Source of the DNA: Epiperipatus broadwayi
Taxonomy: Eukaryota > Onychophora > Udeonychophora > Euonychophora > Peripatidae
Length of the DNA: 64,000 nt
Assembly: GCA_028023455.1 (NCBI GenBank)
Contig: JAQFVV010006221.1
Coordinates: 10,335,011 to 10,399,010 of the forward strand
Direction of reading: 5' to 3'
Part shown: positions 54,362-64,000 of the stretch, in pieces
Layout of the letters: the number at the start of each line of letters is the position of its first letter
Position numbering within the stretch: the stretch's first letter is position 1
Translations under genes and position numbers: made by a program
Notes under the pieces: model-generated
The model's database searches: none
The model's input: only the letters and a program-made list of their open reading frames with translations
What the model was told of the DNA's origin: nothing

Positions 54362-55733
54362 CAAACATATTTTCTTAATGTTTTTATGTTATAACACTTT
54401 ATTCCATTTAGTGTATCTGATGTAGCATTGTAGCTTTAGTTTAGATAACAGAAACTAATTTGCTTTTAAAATTTAATTTTTTTTTCCCTTTTTTACTTTG
54501 TAAAAAGTTTTTTTAAAAAGAAAATCACTTCTGCAATTGTTTAATTAAGATCCATGTTGCTTTTAATGAAACATTTTCAACAGAAAAAAAAGGAAAATTT
54601 TAAAAAGAGATAGAAGATTTTGTCTTATATTTGTTGTAATTTATATTAATATAATGCCTCTCAAGATTTTCCAAAATCATTAATATACATGTCTTCTTGA
54701 TTCAAGGTGCATATAACAATATAAATTGTTTGATAAGCTGACTAAATTTAATGGCAGTTTTGCTTGTTTAGTCTGTTTATATCATACATATCTGAAATTA
54801 ACAGAATTGATATACATATGTGTGTGCATTTTATATAAAAATCCTGGATATTAATCCACTATGTGAATTTGTTATTATATGTTTTGCCTTTCCATGATCT
54901 ATATTATTATTCCTGTTTGAGGTACCCACAGATGATTGTTTGTGTCAAGTAGAGACCTTTCTCTCCATGATTATATATATTTTTGCTTTATAATATGGGT
55001 GATTAAGAGGCCTATTTAGTGTTCTTTTATATTTTTAGTAGCTGGAGCAAACGCCTAGTGTATTGGTATTAATTTTTGTAATGGCCTTCATGCATGAACA
55101 TTATTGATTGTTTGTTTAATGCAAATGTGAAATATATACATGCATACATCTGAATAAAACATTGAGTCATTATCAAACTTCAAAGATGATTTAATAGTTT
55201 AAGTAAAATTTTTGGGGAAGTGTAATGTTTAAACTACTATATATCAAATACACTATAATCTCACATGAAAAGAGTTCATTACTATTCAAATGCATTTATT
55301 TAAATTCTTGTAGTCAAATTTGGACATATTTGAACTATTATTTTGAACTTAGACATATTTGAATTCTGTCATATTTAAACTCAGTGGTATTTAAACCCTA
55401 TAATTAAACTGTATACTATGCTGTATTAGACTATTAATAAATATTGTTTTGTTGTTAGATTTTTCCATCACTTTGTTTACTGCTGTCTGCTCTGCCAATT
55501 GCTATTTTCCAAAATCTCTGCTCTCTACAATCTAGAGGCAATTTTGGATATCCAAATGAGCATCTAGCTGTGTTAGGCATTTATACTTGGCATCCTTATT
55601 AGCAAACTATAAATTTTTAGGCTAGAGATCTAATGGCAACCTCTGGTGATGGATATTAGAATGCCTGCTATCCATTACAATATATTGCATGCATAAAATG
55701 TGTACATATATTTTTACTAATATATATATATAT
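54362..55733. other. AT-rich spacer, no gene seen
   Basis: The part at 55440-55690 is less AT-biased (CTGCTGTCTGCTCTGCC, GCTGTGTTAGGCATTTAT) but without a frame or known repeat. An AT run at 55719-55733 borders the LTR unit. Confidence 0.5.
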
Positions 55734-57062
55734 TGTACCATTTATTTATATATACGGTACAAATTACTTTTTAATATTAGTTATTATAAAAAAAAAGAAA
55801 GGAGAGCGAACACGATCTTTATTTTTTTTTTGTAACATAATGTTTTAAAAAAAAAAAAACGTACAGTGAAAGTTTAATTTTTCTTTTTTTTTTTTGGAAA
55901 TAAGTTAACTAAAATAAATTCAATGTTGGAAAGTGCATATTGAATCATTGATTCAAATAGTGAAAGGAAATTTCAAAAGGTGAAAGATTGCTATCAGAAA
56001 CAACTTTTTGATAGTAATTAAAAATGGCAGAAATTCTTAACGGAAAAACAGACTTTGTAATAAGAAAAGGAGAATAATGTAGAAGTTTATAAAGTAGAAC
56101 AAAGAAAAAAAAAGAACGTGCGCAGAGCTTCTAAAAAGAATCTAGGAGTATAAAAGGAGCCGACAGATTTGAAAAGGGGTCTTTTTTCTCTTATTGTTCC
56201 AATAGTGCTGAGCAATTTGAAGTGCCTCGTATTTTTTTAATAAAATGTGTCCACTTAGATACGAACTGAAATCGCTCGCCATGAGTGAGTAGAACTCTCT
56301 CGTAAAAAGTCACCTAGATTGTCATCTGGCTACCTAAATTAGATCGGAGATTCGGAAATAAAACTAAAAGAAAAACAACTACTGCGGACTACCCACTAAC
56401 TGAATTGTACGTCGGGAAGATCGATGACCTACTTAATGTCAACTTACCGATAAGTAAATGGCCATAATTTTTTTTACATAAAGCTTTATGAATAGTGAGT
56501 TGAATGGAAATTTTATCCCATAAATTTTTCTTGGATCAGAAGATTTGCGAACTGAGAAATGAACCAAACTGTTACTACGGAAATTAAGACTAAATAATTA
56601 TTACTCCAATATTTGAACCAAATTATTGAATTCATATGCACAATCTTTTCCAACATTATAATTTTGTCTTAATCATAAATATTGAATGCTTGACGAGTTA
56701 GAATAAATCTTTATTATTAACTTCACTTTTATTGTACGTGTATAAAATTAATGCTATTCTATTTAAGTTTTACCTTTAGTTATTTAACTTAGATCGTATA
56801 ATTATTACATTACGGGCTACAATATGTTTGACGCAGTCTCAGTGGGTCTATCGACTCTGGCGCCCTCAAGTAGAAATTAAAAACTGGTTCGGCTCACAAT
56901 TGTACTCGGTAATAATTATAGGCCGAAGTTGATCAGGAAAAATAGCTGTGTTGAGAATAGAACTACAACTTTCTTATTTCTTTGATACAGTTTGATCAAC
57001 TCACGTGCAAATAAAAATTTGCTGCGTAAATAGTGGCCTAAGCTAATACGAAAAATGTTACA
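55734..57062 (+). repeat. LTR, diverged subfamily, left arm of the inverted dimer
   Basis: It starts TGTACCATTTATTTATA and ends ATGTTACA. A TATA box (TATAAAAG, 56149-56156) lies about 30 bp after GTGCGCAGAGC, in the same arrangement as in the neighbouring LTRs (ATGCGCAGAAGCCC, then TATAAAAA). The U5 block at 56921-57013 (GTTGATCAGGAAAAATAGCT..TTTGATCAACTCACG) is strongly conserved, while the middle of the LTR is unlike the other copies. Confidence 0.85.
56149..56156 (+). promoter_or_regulatory. LTR TATA box, left arm
   Basis: TATAAAAG in the position equivalent to the TATA box of the intact element. Confidence 0.6.
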
Positions 57063-57086
57063 ATGGCGCCCAACGTGGGGCGCCAT
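57063..57086. promoter_or_regulatory. Shared palindromic primer-binding site of the inverted dimer
   Basis: Plus strand TGGCGCCCAACGTGGGGC (57064-57081) is complementary to the 3' end of animal tRNA-Lys(CUU), the priming site type of many retroelements. Read from the minus strand the same bases give TGGCGCCCCACGTTGGGC, with two mismatches to the consensus. The 24-bp block is palindromic with a single mismatched base pair. Confidence 0.9.
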
Positions 57087-58458
57087 TGTAACGTTTTTCG
57101 TTTTGCTAGGCCTTTACACACTAATATAAACTGCGCGTGAGTTGATCAAGCTATGTCAAAAAAGAAGAAAGTTGTATTTCTATTCTAAAAACACAGCTAT
57201 TTTTCCTGATCAACTTCAGCCTATTAATTGTTACGAATTGTGCTATTGACAAAATCAACTTTTAACTTTATTTACTATGGGCACCAGAATTCCTAAGAAT
57301 CCGCTGAAATATGTCGCCAGCACCTCTCACAAGTTGTAAAACAAAAAAAAATAAAAAGATTTTTATTATATTTTTTTTTAAGGGGCGGTAATTCTACCGT
57401 AATGAGAATTCATGATTTTTACGATTATTAGTCCTGGGCGTATTGAAACATATTGGCAAAGGTAACTTACGTTTAAATCTTATTACACTAAAAATAAATT
57501 TAATAATAAAAAATAATAACTATTATTAATAACGCACAAATGAGAATTGATATTAGAAATATTTTTAATTTTGACAAACTAAAATACTTCATGTTAAGTA
57601 GCTAATTAATACCTTGGAGAGAACACATTTAATTCAGGTGGGAAATATCCAGAAAATATAAATATCAGTTAAAATAAACAAAAAGTTCTTGGTTAAATAA
57701 GAGTTTCTCATATAGAAAAATTAAAAGTCACTATCGGGATTCTTTTATACGTATATTTTTACGAGTAGTTTTAAATAGTTAACTTTGTCACAATCAGGAT
57801 AATTATTCTTACCGGTAAGTTTCATGAATTCAGTAGTAGATAACTATGCATAGTTTTTTGGTTATAATGAGCTCGGCCTTTTGGTTATTGCTTGATCTTG
57901 TGGTCCATTTCCCAAGTCAGTCACGAAGGCTTTTCCTGGTGTACATCATTAGGTCTGATGTCTTCAGAAGCTCCGGTTCACTGCGACATGCTGAATTCCT
58001 TCAGCGAAGAGCGATCTTGGATATATCAATGTTATCCAAGACCAACTAGAGAAACAAAACAAAAAAGACGCTCCTTCAACTGGATCCCTCCTTTTTATAT
58101 CCAGTTTTCAGGACTTCTGTGCATGCTAGTACCATGCCTTTTTAATCTTATCCAGTCTTTATAAATTTTATGTAATAAAGTCTTTATTTTCTTCAAGTTT
58201 TCGGCCATCTTTAATTAATTTGAGTATTTCTACTTTCAGCTTATCTTTTTTTACTTGCTTTTGGAATTCTTTTGTTCTCTCCAATTACTGTTATTACTAA
58301 TCACATAAAAAAAAATAAGAAGAATAATTCAACCCTCATTGTACGTTTTTTTTTTTTAAAAAAAAATTACTCAACAAAATTTTAAATCCACTTTTATCTT
58401 TTAGTTTTTTTTTTACCCAATGCCAATATATTTGTAACGTATATAAATAAACGTTACA
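57087..58458 (-). repeat. LTR, right arm of the inverted dimer, minus strand
   Basis: On the minus strand it starts TGTAACGTTTATTTATATAC and ends ACGTTACA. It is much closer to the LTRs at 58733 and 60852 than to the left arm (same ACCGGAGCTTCTGAAGACAT-type leader, same CTTACCGGTAAG, same U5). It carries a TATA box at 58091-58100 (minus). Frames 57846-58049 and 57892-58164 (+) are antisense to it and not genes. Confidence 0.88.
58091..58100 (-). promoter_or_regulatory. LTR TATA box, right arm
   Basis: ATATAAAAAG on the minus strand, aligned with TATAAAAA of the intact LTRs. Confidence 0.6.
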
Positions 58459-58462
58459 ATAT

Positions 58463-58728
58463 ATTGTGACCTTCCAGGTTGGCACCAGGAAGAAATGTGG
58501 GAAGTTCACATTTGTGCTAACAATGGCTAAAGATAATTATCTGAGAAAAATGAATTGAGATGTAATTTGCTAGTTAAAATTAGGATTTAAAAAAATTAAA
58601 ACTTTAATTGGGTGTACTGATTAGTAGAGTTTTGGATTATGTGTGTTTGGTAGTAGAAGAGGAGGATGAACAATATTAGGGATGTTTGTATATAGTAGAA
58701 AAATTTACATGTCATAATGAGAAGAAAT
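58463..58728. other. Spacer between the two LTR structures
   Basis: 266 bp of unique, G-rich plus-strand sequence (GTAGAAGAGGAGGATGAAC). No LTR similarity was seen. Confidence 0.6.
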
Positions 58729-58732
58729 ATAG
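58729..58732. repeat. Target-site duplication ATAG, left copy
   Basis: ATAG immediately before the 5' LTR recurs at 62231-62234 immediately after the 3' LTR. Confidence 0.85.
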
Positions 58733-59075
58733 TGTAACATTTATTTATATATGTTACAAATATATTGGCATTTGGTAAAAGCTAAAAAAGTAAATTTCGA
58801 TTTTTTTTGATTAGTATAAATTTTGTTAAGAGCGTACAATGAAAGTTAAATTATTCTTCGATATTTTTTTTTAATTAGTAATAACGTAATTGGAGAGAAC
58901 AAAAAAGAATTCCAAAAGCAAGTAAAAAGATAAGCTAAAAGAAAAATATTTCTAGCTAATTAAACATGGCCGAAAACTTGATAAGAAAATAGAGACTTTA
59001 GTACCTAAAATTTTAAAAAACTGTATAAGATTAGAAAGGCATGGTACGAGCATGCGCAGAAGCCCTAAAACTGGA

Positions 59076-59083
59076 TATAAAAA
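59076..59083 (+). promoter_or_regulatory. LTR TATA box
   Basis: TATAAAAA about 15 bp after the GC-rich CATGCGCAGAAGCCC. The same pair occurs in all four LTRs of the cluster. Confidence 0.7.
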
Positions 59084-59975
59084 GGAGGGATCCGGTTGAA
59101 GGAGCGTCTTGTTCGTTTTATTTCGCTAGTTGGTCTTGGATAACATTTAATATGTCCAAGATCACTCGTCACCGAAGGAATTCGGCAATGTCGCAGTGAA
59201 CCGGAGCTCCTGAAAACATCAGACCTAATGATGTACCCCAGGAAAAGCCTTCATGACCAACTGGGAAATGGACCACAAGAACAAGCAAGAACCGAACGGC
59301 CGAGCTCATTATTACAGAAAACTATGCATAGTTCGCTACAACATTCGTGAATTCACAAAGCTTACCGGTAAGTTAAGAATAATAATCCTGATTGTGACCA
59401 AGTTAACTAGTTAAAAACTACTCGTGAAAATATAGCTATAAAAAGAATCCCGATAGTGACTTTATATTTCTATATGAGAGACTCTTAATTAACCAAGAAC
59501 TTTTTGCTTATTTTAAATGATATTGATATTTTCTGTATATTTTCCACCTAGATTAAATGTGTTCTCTCCAAAATATTAAACAATATTTAACCTAGAAATG
59601 TTTTATTTTGTTAGAATAAAAGAGATTATATTTTTATCAACATTTTTTTTATTGTGCGTTATTAATAGAAGTTATTATTTTTGTTATTAGATTTATTTTA
59701 GTGAAATAGGATTTAAGTGTAAGTTACCTTTGCCAATATGTTTCAATATGCCAGGGCTAACAATCGTAAAAAAAATCATTAATTCTCATTACGGTAGAAT
59801 TACCGTACAAAATAAAAATATTATAAAAGGATCTTTTTATTTTTCTTCGTTTTACAATTTGCGAGAGGTGCTGGCGGCATATTTCAGCAGATTCTTAGGA
59901 ATCTTGGCGCCCATAGGAAATAAAATTAAAGTTGATTTTTGTCAATAGCACAACTTCGTAACAATTAATAGGCTG

Positions 59976-60055
59976 GAGTTGATCAGGAAAAATAGCTGTG
60001 TTAAGAATAGAAATACAACTTTCTTTTTTTTTTCTTGATACAGCTTGATCAACTC
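59976..60055 (+). promoter_or_regulatory. Conserved U5 stem-loop
   Basis: GAGTTGATCA (59976-59985) pairs with TGATCAACTC (60046-60055), and AGCTGT (59994-59999) pairs with ACAGCT (60040-60045). Both pairings are largely kept in all four LTRs even where the rest of the LTR has diverged, suggesting a function in the RNA. Confidence 0.65.
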
Positions 60056-60112
60056 ACGCTCAAATATACATTTGGGGCGTATAGTGGTCTAGTAAAATGG
60101 AAAACGATACAA

Positions 60113-60130
60113 TGGCGCCCAACGTGGGGC
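60113..60130 (+). promoter_or_regulatory. tRNA-Lys primer-binding site
   Basis: TGGCGCCCAACGTGGGGC begins one base after the LTR end and is complementary to the 3' 18 bases of animal tRNA-Lys(CUU) as I know them. Confidence 0.93.
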
Positions 60131-60851
60131 TTCGATTTAAAAACCACGACCTGAGAAAATCTAAAAACGGCATAAAATTGAGTATTTAATGTCTGTAGCC
60201 GGAAAATAAATTATGATTTTTTTGAAAAAAGAAAAAAATTATAAGAAAAAAAACTAACTAATTAAACCCAGATTATTAAAATATGAAAGAAGATATTTTT
60301 TTAATATGACTTCCAGAAAAAGAAAATATATATGTATATTTTTTTTATATGTCTAAAAAACACGATCGTGGCTGATGTAGACGTAAGTCACAAGTATTTG
60401 ACCGGGTAGGCGGTTACTGAAGAGGGGAATAACATAGCCCCGAGTCCTTATCCGCAGTATATGAACATAAGACCGTCTTTAAATGCTCGTCAGACTATTT
60501 CTAGCAGAGATCCCAATAAAGGGGAAGGCGGATCAAGTTGGACCAAGTTGCCACGGGCCTGTAAGACTCAGAACGATGAGCAACGCTCGTTTGTGCTTAT
60601 AACTTGGGCTTTTTATTAGTAATAGTACACTAAAGCGGATAGGACACAGATGAATGTTGAAATATTTTCCATTCCCGCCGTGTTAGACCTAAAAGTGGGC
60701 ATTAAAGCCGAACGTCGCTTGTGAATGAGTCTACACAACATATCAGCACGCTACTACACACACAAAAAAAAAATATATGAATTTGAAAAAACTTAAGAAT
60801 AAAATTAGTGTAAACCCCTATTTTATTCTCATCTCCTAGCACTGGTGGTAT
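60131..60851 (+). other. Noncoding internal region of the LTR element
   Basis: The first 230 bp are AT-rich. From about 60360 to 60730 the sequence is clearly GC- and CpG-richer than anything nearby (GACCGGGTAGGCGGTTACTG, TTGCCACGGGCCTGTAAG, AAAGCCGAACGTCGCTTG), with stops in all frames. It may hold packaging/dimerisation signals or captured sequence. I do not recognise it. Confidence 0.6.
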
Positions 60852-62230
60852 TGTAACATTTATTTATATATGTTACAAATATATTGGCATTTGGTAAAAG
60901 CTAAAAAAGTAAATTTCGATTTTTTTTGATTAGTATAAATTTTGTTAAGAGCGTACAATGAAAGTTAAATTATTCTTCGATATTTTTTTAATTAGTAATA
61001 ACGTAATTGGAGAGAACAAAAAAGAATTCCAAAAGCAAGTAAAAAGATAAGCTAAAAGAAAAATATTTCTAGCTAATTAAACATGGCCGAAAACTTGATA
61101 AGAAAATAGAGACTTTAGTACCTAAAATTTTAAAAAACTGTATAAGATTAGAAAGGCATGGTACGAGCATGCATAGAAGCCCTAAAACTGGATATAAAAA
61201 GGAGGGATCCGAGTTGAAGGAGCGTCTTGTTCGTTTTATTTCGCTAGTTGGTCTTGGATAACATTTAATATGTCCAAGATCACTCGTCACCGAAGGAATT
61301 CGGCAATGTCGCAGTGAACCGGAGCTCCTGAAAACATCAGACCTAATGATGTACCCCAGGAAAAGCCTTCGTGACCAACTGGGAAATGGACCACAAGAAC
61401 AAGCAAGAACCGAACGGCCGAGCTCATTATTACAGAAAACTATGCATAGTTCGCTACAACATTCGTGACTTCACAAAGCTTACCGGTAAGTTAAGAATAA
61501 TAATCCTGATTGTGACCAAGTTAACTAGTTAAAAACTACTCGTGAAAATATAGCTATAAAAAGAATCCCGATAGTGACTTTATATTTCTATATGAGAGAC
61601 TCTTAATTAACCAAGAACTTTTTGCTTATTTTAAATGATATTGATATTTTCTGTATATTTTCCACCTAGATTAAATGTGTTCTCTCCAAAATATTAAACA
61701 ATATTTAACCTAGAAATGTTTTATTTTGTTAGAATAAAAGAGATTATATTTTTATCAACATTTTTTTTTATTGTGCGTTATTAATAGAAGTTATTATTTT
61801 TGTTATTAGATTTATTTTAGTGAAATAGGATTTAAGTGTAAGTTACCTTTGCCAATATGTTTCAATACGCCAGGGCTAACAATCGTAAAAAAAATCATTA
61901 ATTCTCATTACGGTAGAATTACCGTACAAAATAAAAATATTATAAAAGGATCTTTTTATTTTTCTTCGTTTTACAATTTGCGAGAGGTGCTGGCGGCATA
62001 TTTCAGCGGATTCTTAGGAATCCTGGCGCCCATAGGAAATAAAATTAAAGTTGATTTTTGTCAATAGCACAACTTCGTAACAATTAATAGGCTGGAGTTG
62101 ATCAGGAAAAATAGCTGTGTTAAGAATAGAAATACAACTTTCTTTTTTTTTTCTTGATACAGCTTGATCAACTCACGCTCAAATATACATTTGGGGCGTA
62201 TAGTGGTCTAGTAAAATGGAAAACGATACA
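60852..62230 (+). repeat. 3' LTR of the non-autonomous element
   Basis: Same length and termini as the 5' LTR. TATA at 61193-61200. Differences include CATGCATAG for CATGCGCAG, CCGAGTTG for CCGGTTG, and CAATACGCC for CAATATGCC. Confidence 0.93.
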
Positions 62231-62234
62231 ATAG
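62231..62234. repeat. Target-site duplication ATAG, right copy
   Basis: Matches 58729-58732. Confidence 0.85.
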
Positions 62235-64000
62235 ATATATTATTAATTAGAATTTTCTTTCCTATATTTTATTTATTATTTACTGATTATGTATTGTTCA
62301 TAATCTTATATTTAAAAATGATAAAGATTATTTGTATATTGGTGAATAACATTTATAAATTAATATTTAATATTTAATATTTTTTATTATTATTATGTTT
62401 ATTCCATTCAAACATTGTATTGTTAAAATTTTATAAGTAAAATTCTGGCACATTTCCAAAAGTTGATTGTAATAAAAAAAAACACAGAGGGCATGAGTAA
62501 AGAAAAACATAGAGTTTAAAACTTGAAGGAAAGTAAAAAAAAAAAGTTCCAAGGAAGAAGATGTAAAAAAAAAACAACTTAAAAGAATCAATAACTTTCT
62601 AAGAGTATTAGAACAAATATAAAAAAACATCACAAGGATTCTAATAATATACCTGTGGAGAATTTTTGTTATTATACTACTGGAATGATATAAAAATGAG
62701 GAGATAAACACCCCCCAAAGAGATATCAGCCTCCAAATTTCTGCCAAACAATGGTCCATATTCACTACCTTTAAAATGCCTGGATGATATGTAAGCTAAA
62801 TAATTATGATTTATTTTAAAGTATTACCAAAGCTAAATAATATTAAAATGGCAAATTGTTTAAAATAAAGCTACCTAAAATTTTCTTATTAGATGCTATA
62901 ATTAAACGCTTGATTTTCAATTTTAAGAATTTTCTATCAATATTCTACAAAATAAAATTTAAAATGAAAAAGTTTATCTATTTAATCTTATATCAAGAAG
63001 ATAATTTTATACTGTATAACTTTGCTATTCACGCATATATAATAAAATAATTCCAATGCATGCAAATGTCATTTATCATGCCTATAATGGAATTCTAGGA
63101 TAAAAAAAAAAGACTACTGTCATTCTTAACAAACTATGCTTTAAAAATCAGATAGACATTTTTTTATGTTATAATTTACTGTTGTCTTTAAAATTGATAT
63201 GTATGTTTCTTTCAACTTTCAATTTTGTTTAAAAAAAAGCTTAACATGTAATGATGAGATATTGATAAGTATTTTCATTATTGAGTACAACAGATGTATA
63301 ACCAATTTTTTTTTTGTTTTCTTTTAAAAAAAAAAACAATGTAACTTCATATCATTATAATATGATAATCTATTATTTTGTATGATCTAGAAATTATATT
63401 ATAGGTGATTATAGATATTCGGATGTGCGCATGATGCTATAAATTATTATTTTAAAAAATTGTATTTATTATGATTCAATTTTGTTAATGAGGTTTATTA
63501 AAAAAAAAATAAAGAATTAAAACCTTGTCTGTTATAAGTTCATTATATAGGAAGTATATTGAATGTAAGTTGGAGGTAGAAATGGTCAAGGGATGATTAG
63601 ATTATTTAGATTGAGTTTGGAGATATTATTTAACCCTCACGTATATAAGTATAAGTATAAGTGTTTGGTTATTGTTTTTCTCTGCCTTTCTTTATTTTGT
63701 ATAGTTAATGTTAGATGATTTACACTGATTATAACAGATAAGTGTTGTATAAATTTTTATAATATGTATAAAAGATGATTGATTTATGGCATCATCCAAG
63801 TTTTATAAATAAGCTAATAAAAAATATGTTTTAAAAATACATCATATTTAAGATAATATAAAAGCACACATATTCAAAAATATATGATTCTTATATTAAA
63901 TATTAGTCAATTTTGGTTTTACTGTAGAAGAAATATAATTGGTTAGAAAGGTGCATAAAATAATATTTTTTATTATTATTATTTATTTTGTCTTTTATTT
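62235..64000. other. AT-rich DNA to the window end, no supported gene
   Basis: A 132-codon minus frame (62367-62765) is dominated by Phe, Leu, Ile and Ser, derived from A-rich plus-strand DNA, and shows no domain. The 64-codon frame at 62856-63050 (+) is similar. A short tandem AGTATA patch (TATAAGTATAAGTATAAGTG) is near 63644. Confidence 0.5.

Larger units (their letters stand above)
55734..58458. mobile_element. Inverted LTR dimer: two LTRs joined tail to tail through one primer-binding site
   Basis: A plus-strand LTR (55734-57062) and a minus-strand LTR (57087-58458) meet at a 24-bp near-palindromic centre holding the tRNA-Lys primer-binding site. Both outer ends read TGTA(C/A)C..TTTATTTATA into the element, and both inner ends read ..GTTACA. 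ATAT flanks both sides (55730-55733 and 58459-58462), consistent with the 4-bp duplication of the intact element next door, though the site is AT-rich. The two arms clearly differ from each other, so they come from different subfamilies. There is no internal region and no coding sequence. Confidence 0.85.
58733..60111 (+). repeat. 5' LTR of the non-autonomous element
   Basis: It starts TGTAACATTTATTTATATAT and ends AACGATACA. TATAAAAA at 59076-59083 follows CATGCGCAGAAGCCC. The stretch from TATA to the LTR end is about 1 kb, an unusually long R-U5. It includes a splice-donor-like CCGGTAAGTT near 59364. A 72-codon frame at 59730-59948 is present in both LTRs but is not conserved in the dimer arms, so I do not call it a gene. 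Confidence 0.93.
58733..62230 (+). mobile_element. Complete non-autonomous LTR retrotransposon (TRIM/LARD-type), 3.5 kb
   Basis: It is composed of a 1379-bp LTR, a tRNA-Lys primer-binding site, a 740-bp internal region and a second 1379-bp LTR, flanked by the 4-bp duplication ATAG. By eye the LTRs differ at only about ten positions, mostly transitions and homopolymer lengths, which indicates recent insertion. No gag or pol frame exists, so proteins must come from an autonomous partner not in this window. The usual purine tract before the 3' LTR is not evident (the text there is CTCCTAGCACTGGTGGTAT). LTR length exceeds internal length, unlike most TRIMs. Confidence 0.93.

Noticed and set aside
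55734-58458. Inverted dimer interpreted as a plain assembly artefact
   Set aside because: The arms are clearly different sequences, so they are not a mirrored misassembly of one copy, and apparent 4-bp duplications flank the whole. Long-read confirmation is still desirable.
59146-59343. Open stretch in the LTR leader containing a 40-codon frame starting at a double ATG
   Set aside because: The equivalent frame in the right dimer arm has an early stop, so there is no sign of selection for protein.
59730-59948. 72-aa frame found in both LTRs (again at 61849-62067)
   Set aside because: It is duplicated only because the LTRs are nearly identical copies. The dimer arms do not preserve the frame.
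58733-62230. Endogenous retrovirus
   Set aside because: A tRNA-Lys primer site is shared with some retroviruses, but there is no gag, pol or env sequence, and the 4-bp duplication and LTR style also fit Ty3/gypsy-type elements.
62367-62765. 132-aa hydrophobic minus-strand frame as a membrane protein
   Set aside because: It derives from A-tracts on the plus strand. It has no recognisable domain, no neighbours and no splice context.

Overview
This 64-kb window is very AT-rich (my visual impression is roughly three quarters A+T). It looks like intergenic or intronic DNA from an animal genome. The eukaryotic signs are tRNA-derived SINEs with target-site duplications, decayed non-LTR retrotransposons (an L1/Tx1-like family and an RTE-like family), LTR elements primed by tRNA-Lys, foldback/MITE-type elements, and long GATA and ATT microsatellites. 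There is no operon structure and no gene-dense stretch. I found no intact host protein-coding gene and no functional RNA gene. I cannot name the species. Invertebrates such as molluscs, flatworms and cnidarians carry this mixture, but that is only a guess.

Layout. 1-19 kb: AT-rich DNA with two dispersed foldback families (called A and B here), a TA-flanked mariner-like element with terminal inverted repeats (TIRs) at 16105-17170, and two short tRNA-derived SINEs with clear target-site duplications (17.3 and 18.4 kb). 19-29 kb: two GATA arrays, a 500-bp foldback element (20.4-20.9 kb), a 1-kb near-perfect inverted repeat made of family B (24.48-25.50 kb), and several family A derivatives. 29-40 kb: two decayed copies of one LINE family, on the minus strand at 30.15-32.16 kb and on the plus strand at 37.1-39.8 kb, with ATT/AAT arrays at their ends. 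40-49 kb: tandem family B copies, foldbacks, another LINE 3' fragment, and an RTE-like C-terminal fragment interrupted by a 490-bp repeat that is also present at 28.7 kb. 49-52 kb: a 1.6-kb minisatellite with a 45-bp unit, and a third GATA array. 53-54 kb: two more SINE copies in opposite orientation.

The most interesting part is 55.7-62.2 kb. A complete short LTR retrotransposon lies at 58733-62230. It has two 1379-bp LTRs differing at only about ten sites, a 4-bp target duplication (ATAG), a perfect tRNA-Lys primer-binding site and only 740 bp between the LTRs, with no coding sequence. It is therefore a recent, non-autonomous TRIM/LARD-type element that must borrow its proteins. Just 275 bp upstream, at 55734-58458, two related but clearly different LTRs are joined tail to tail through one almost perfectly palindromic primer-binding site. 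They look flanked by a 4-bp ATAT duplication, as if the inverted dimer had integrated as a single unit. I know of no described family built this way.

Because nothing here encodes a working enzyme, the mobile elements would all depend on proteins supplied from elsewhere. The density of long inverted repeats means that read-through transcription would produce several long double-stranded RNAs.
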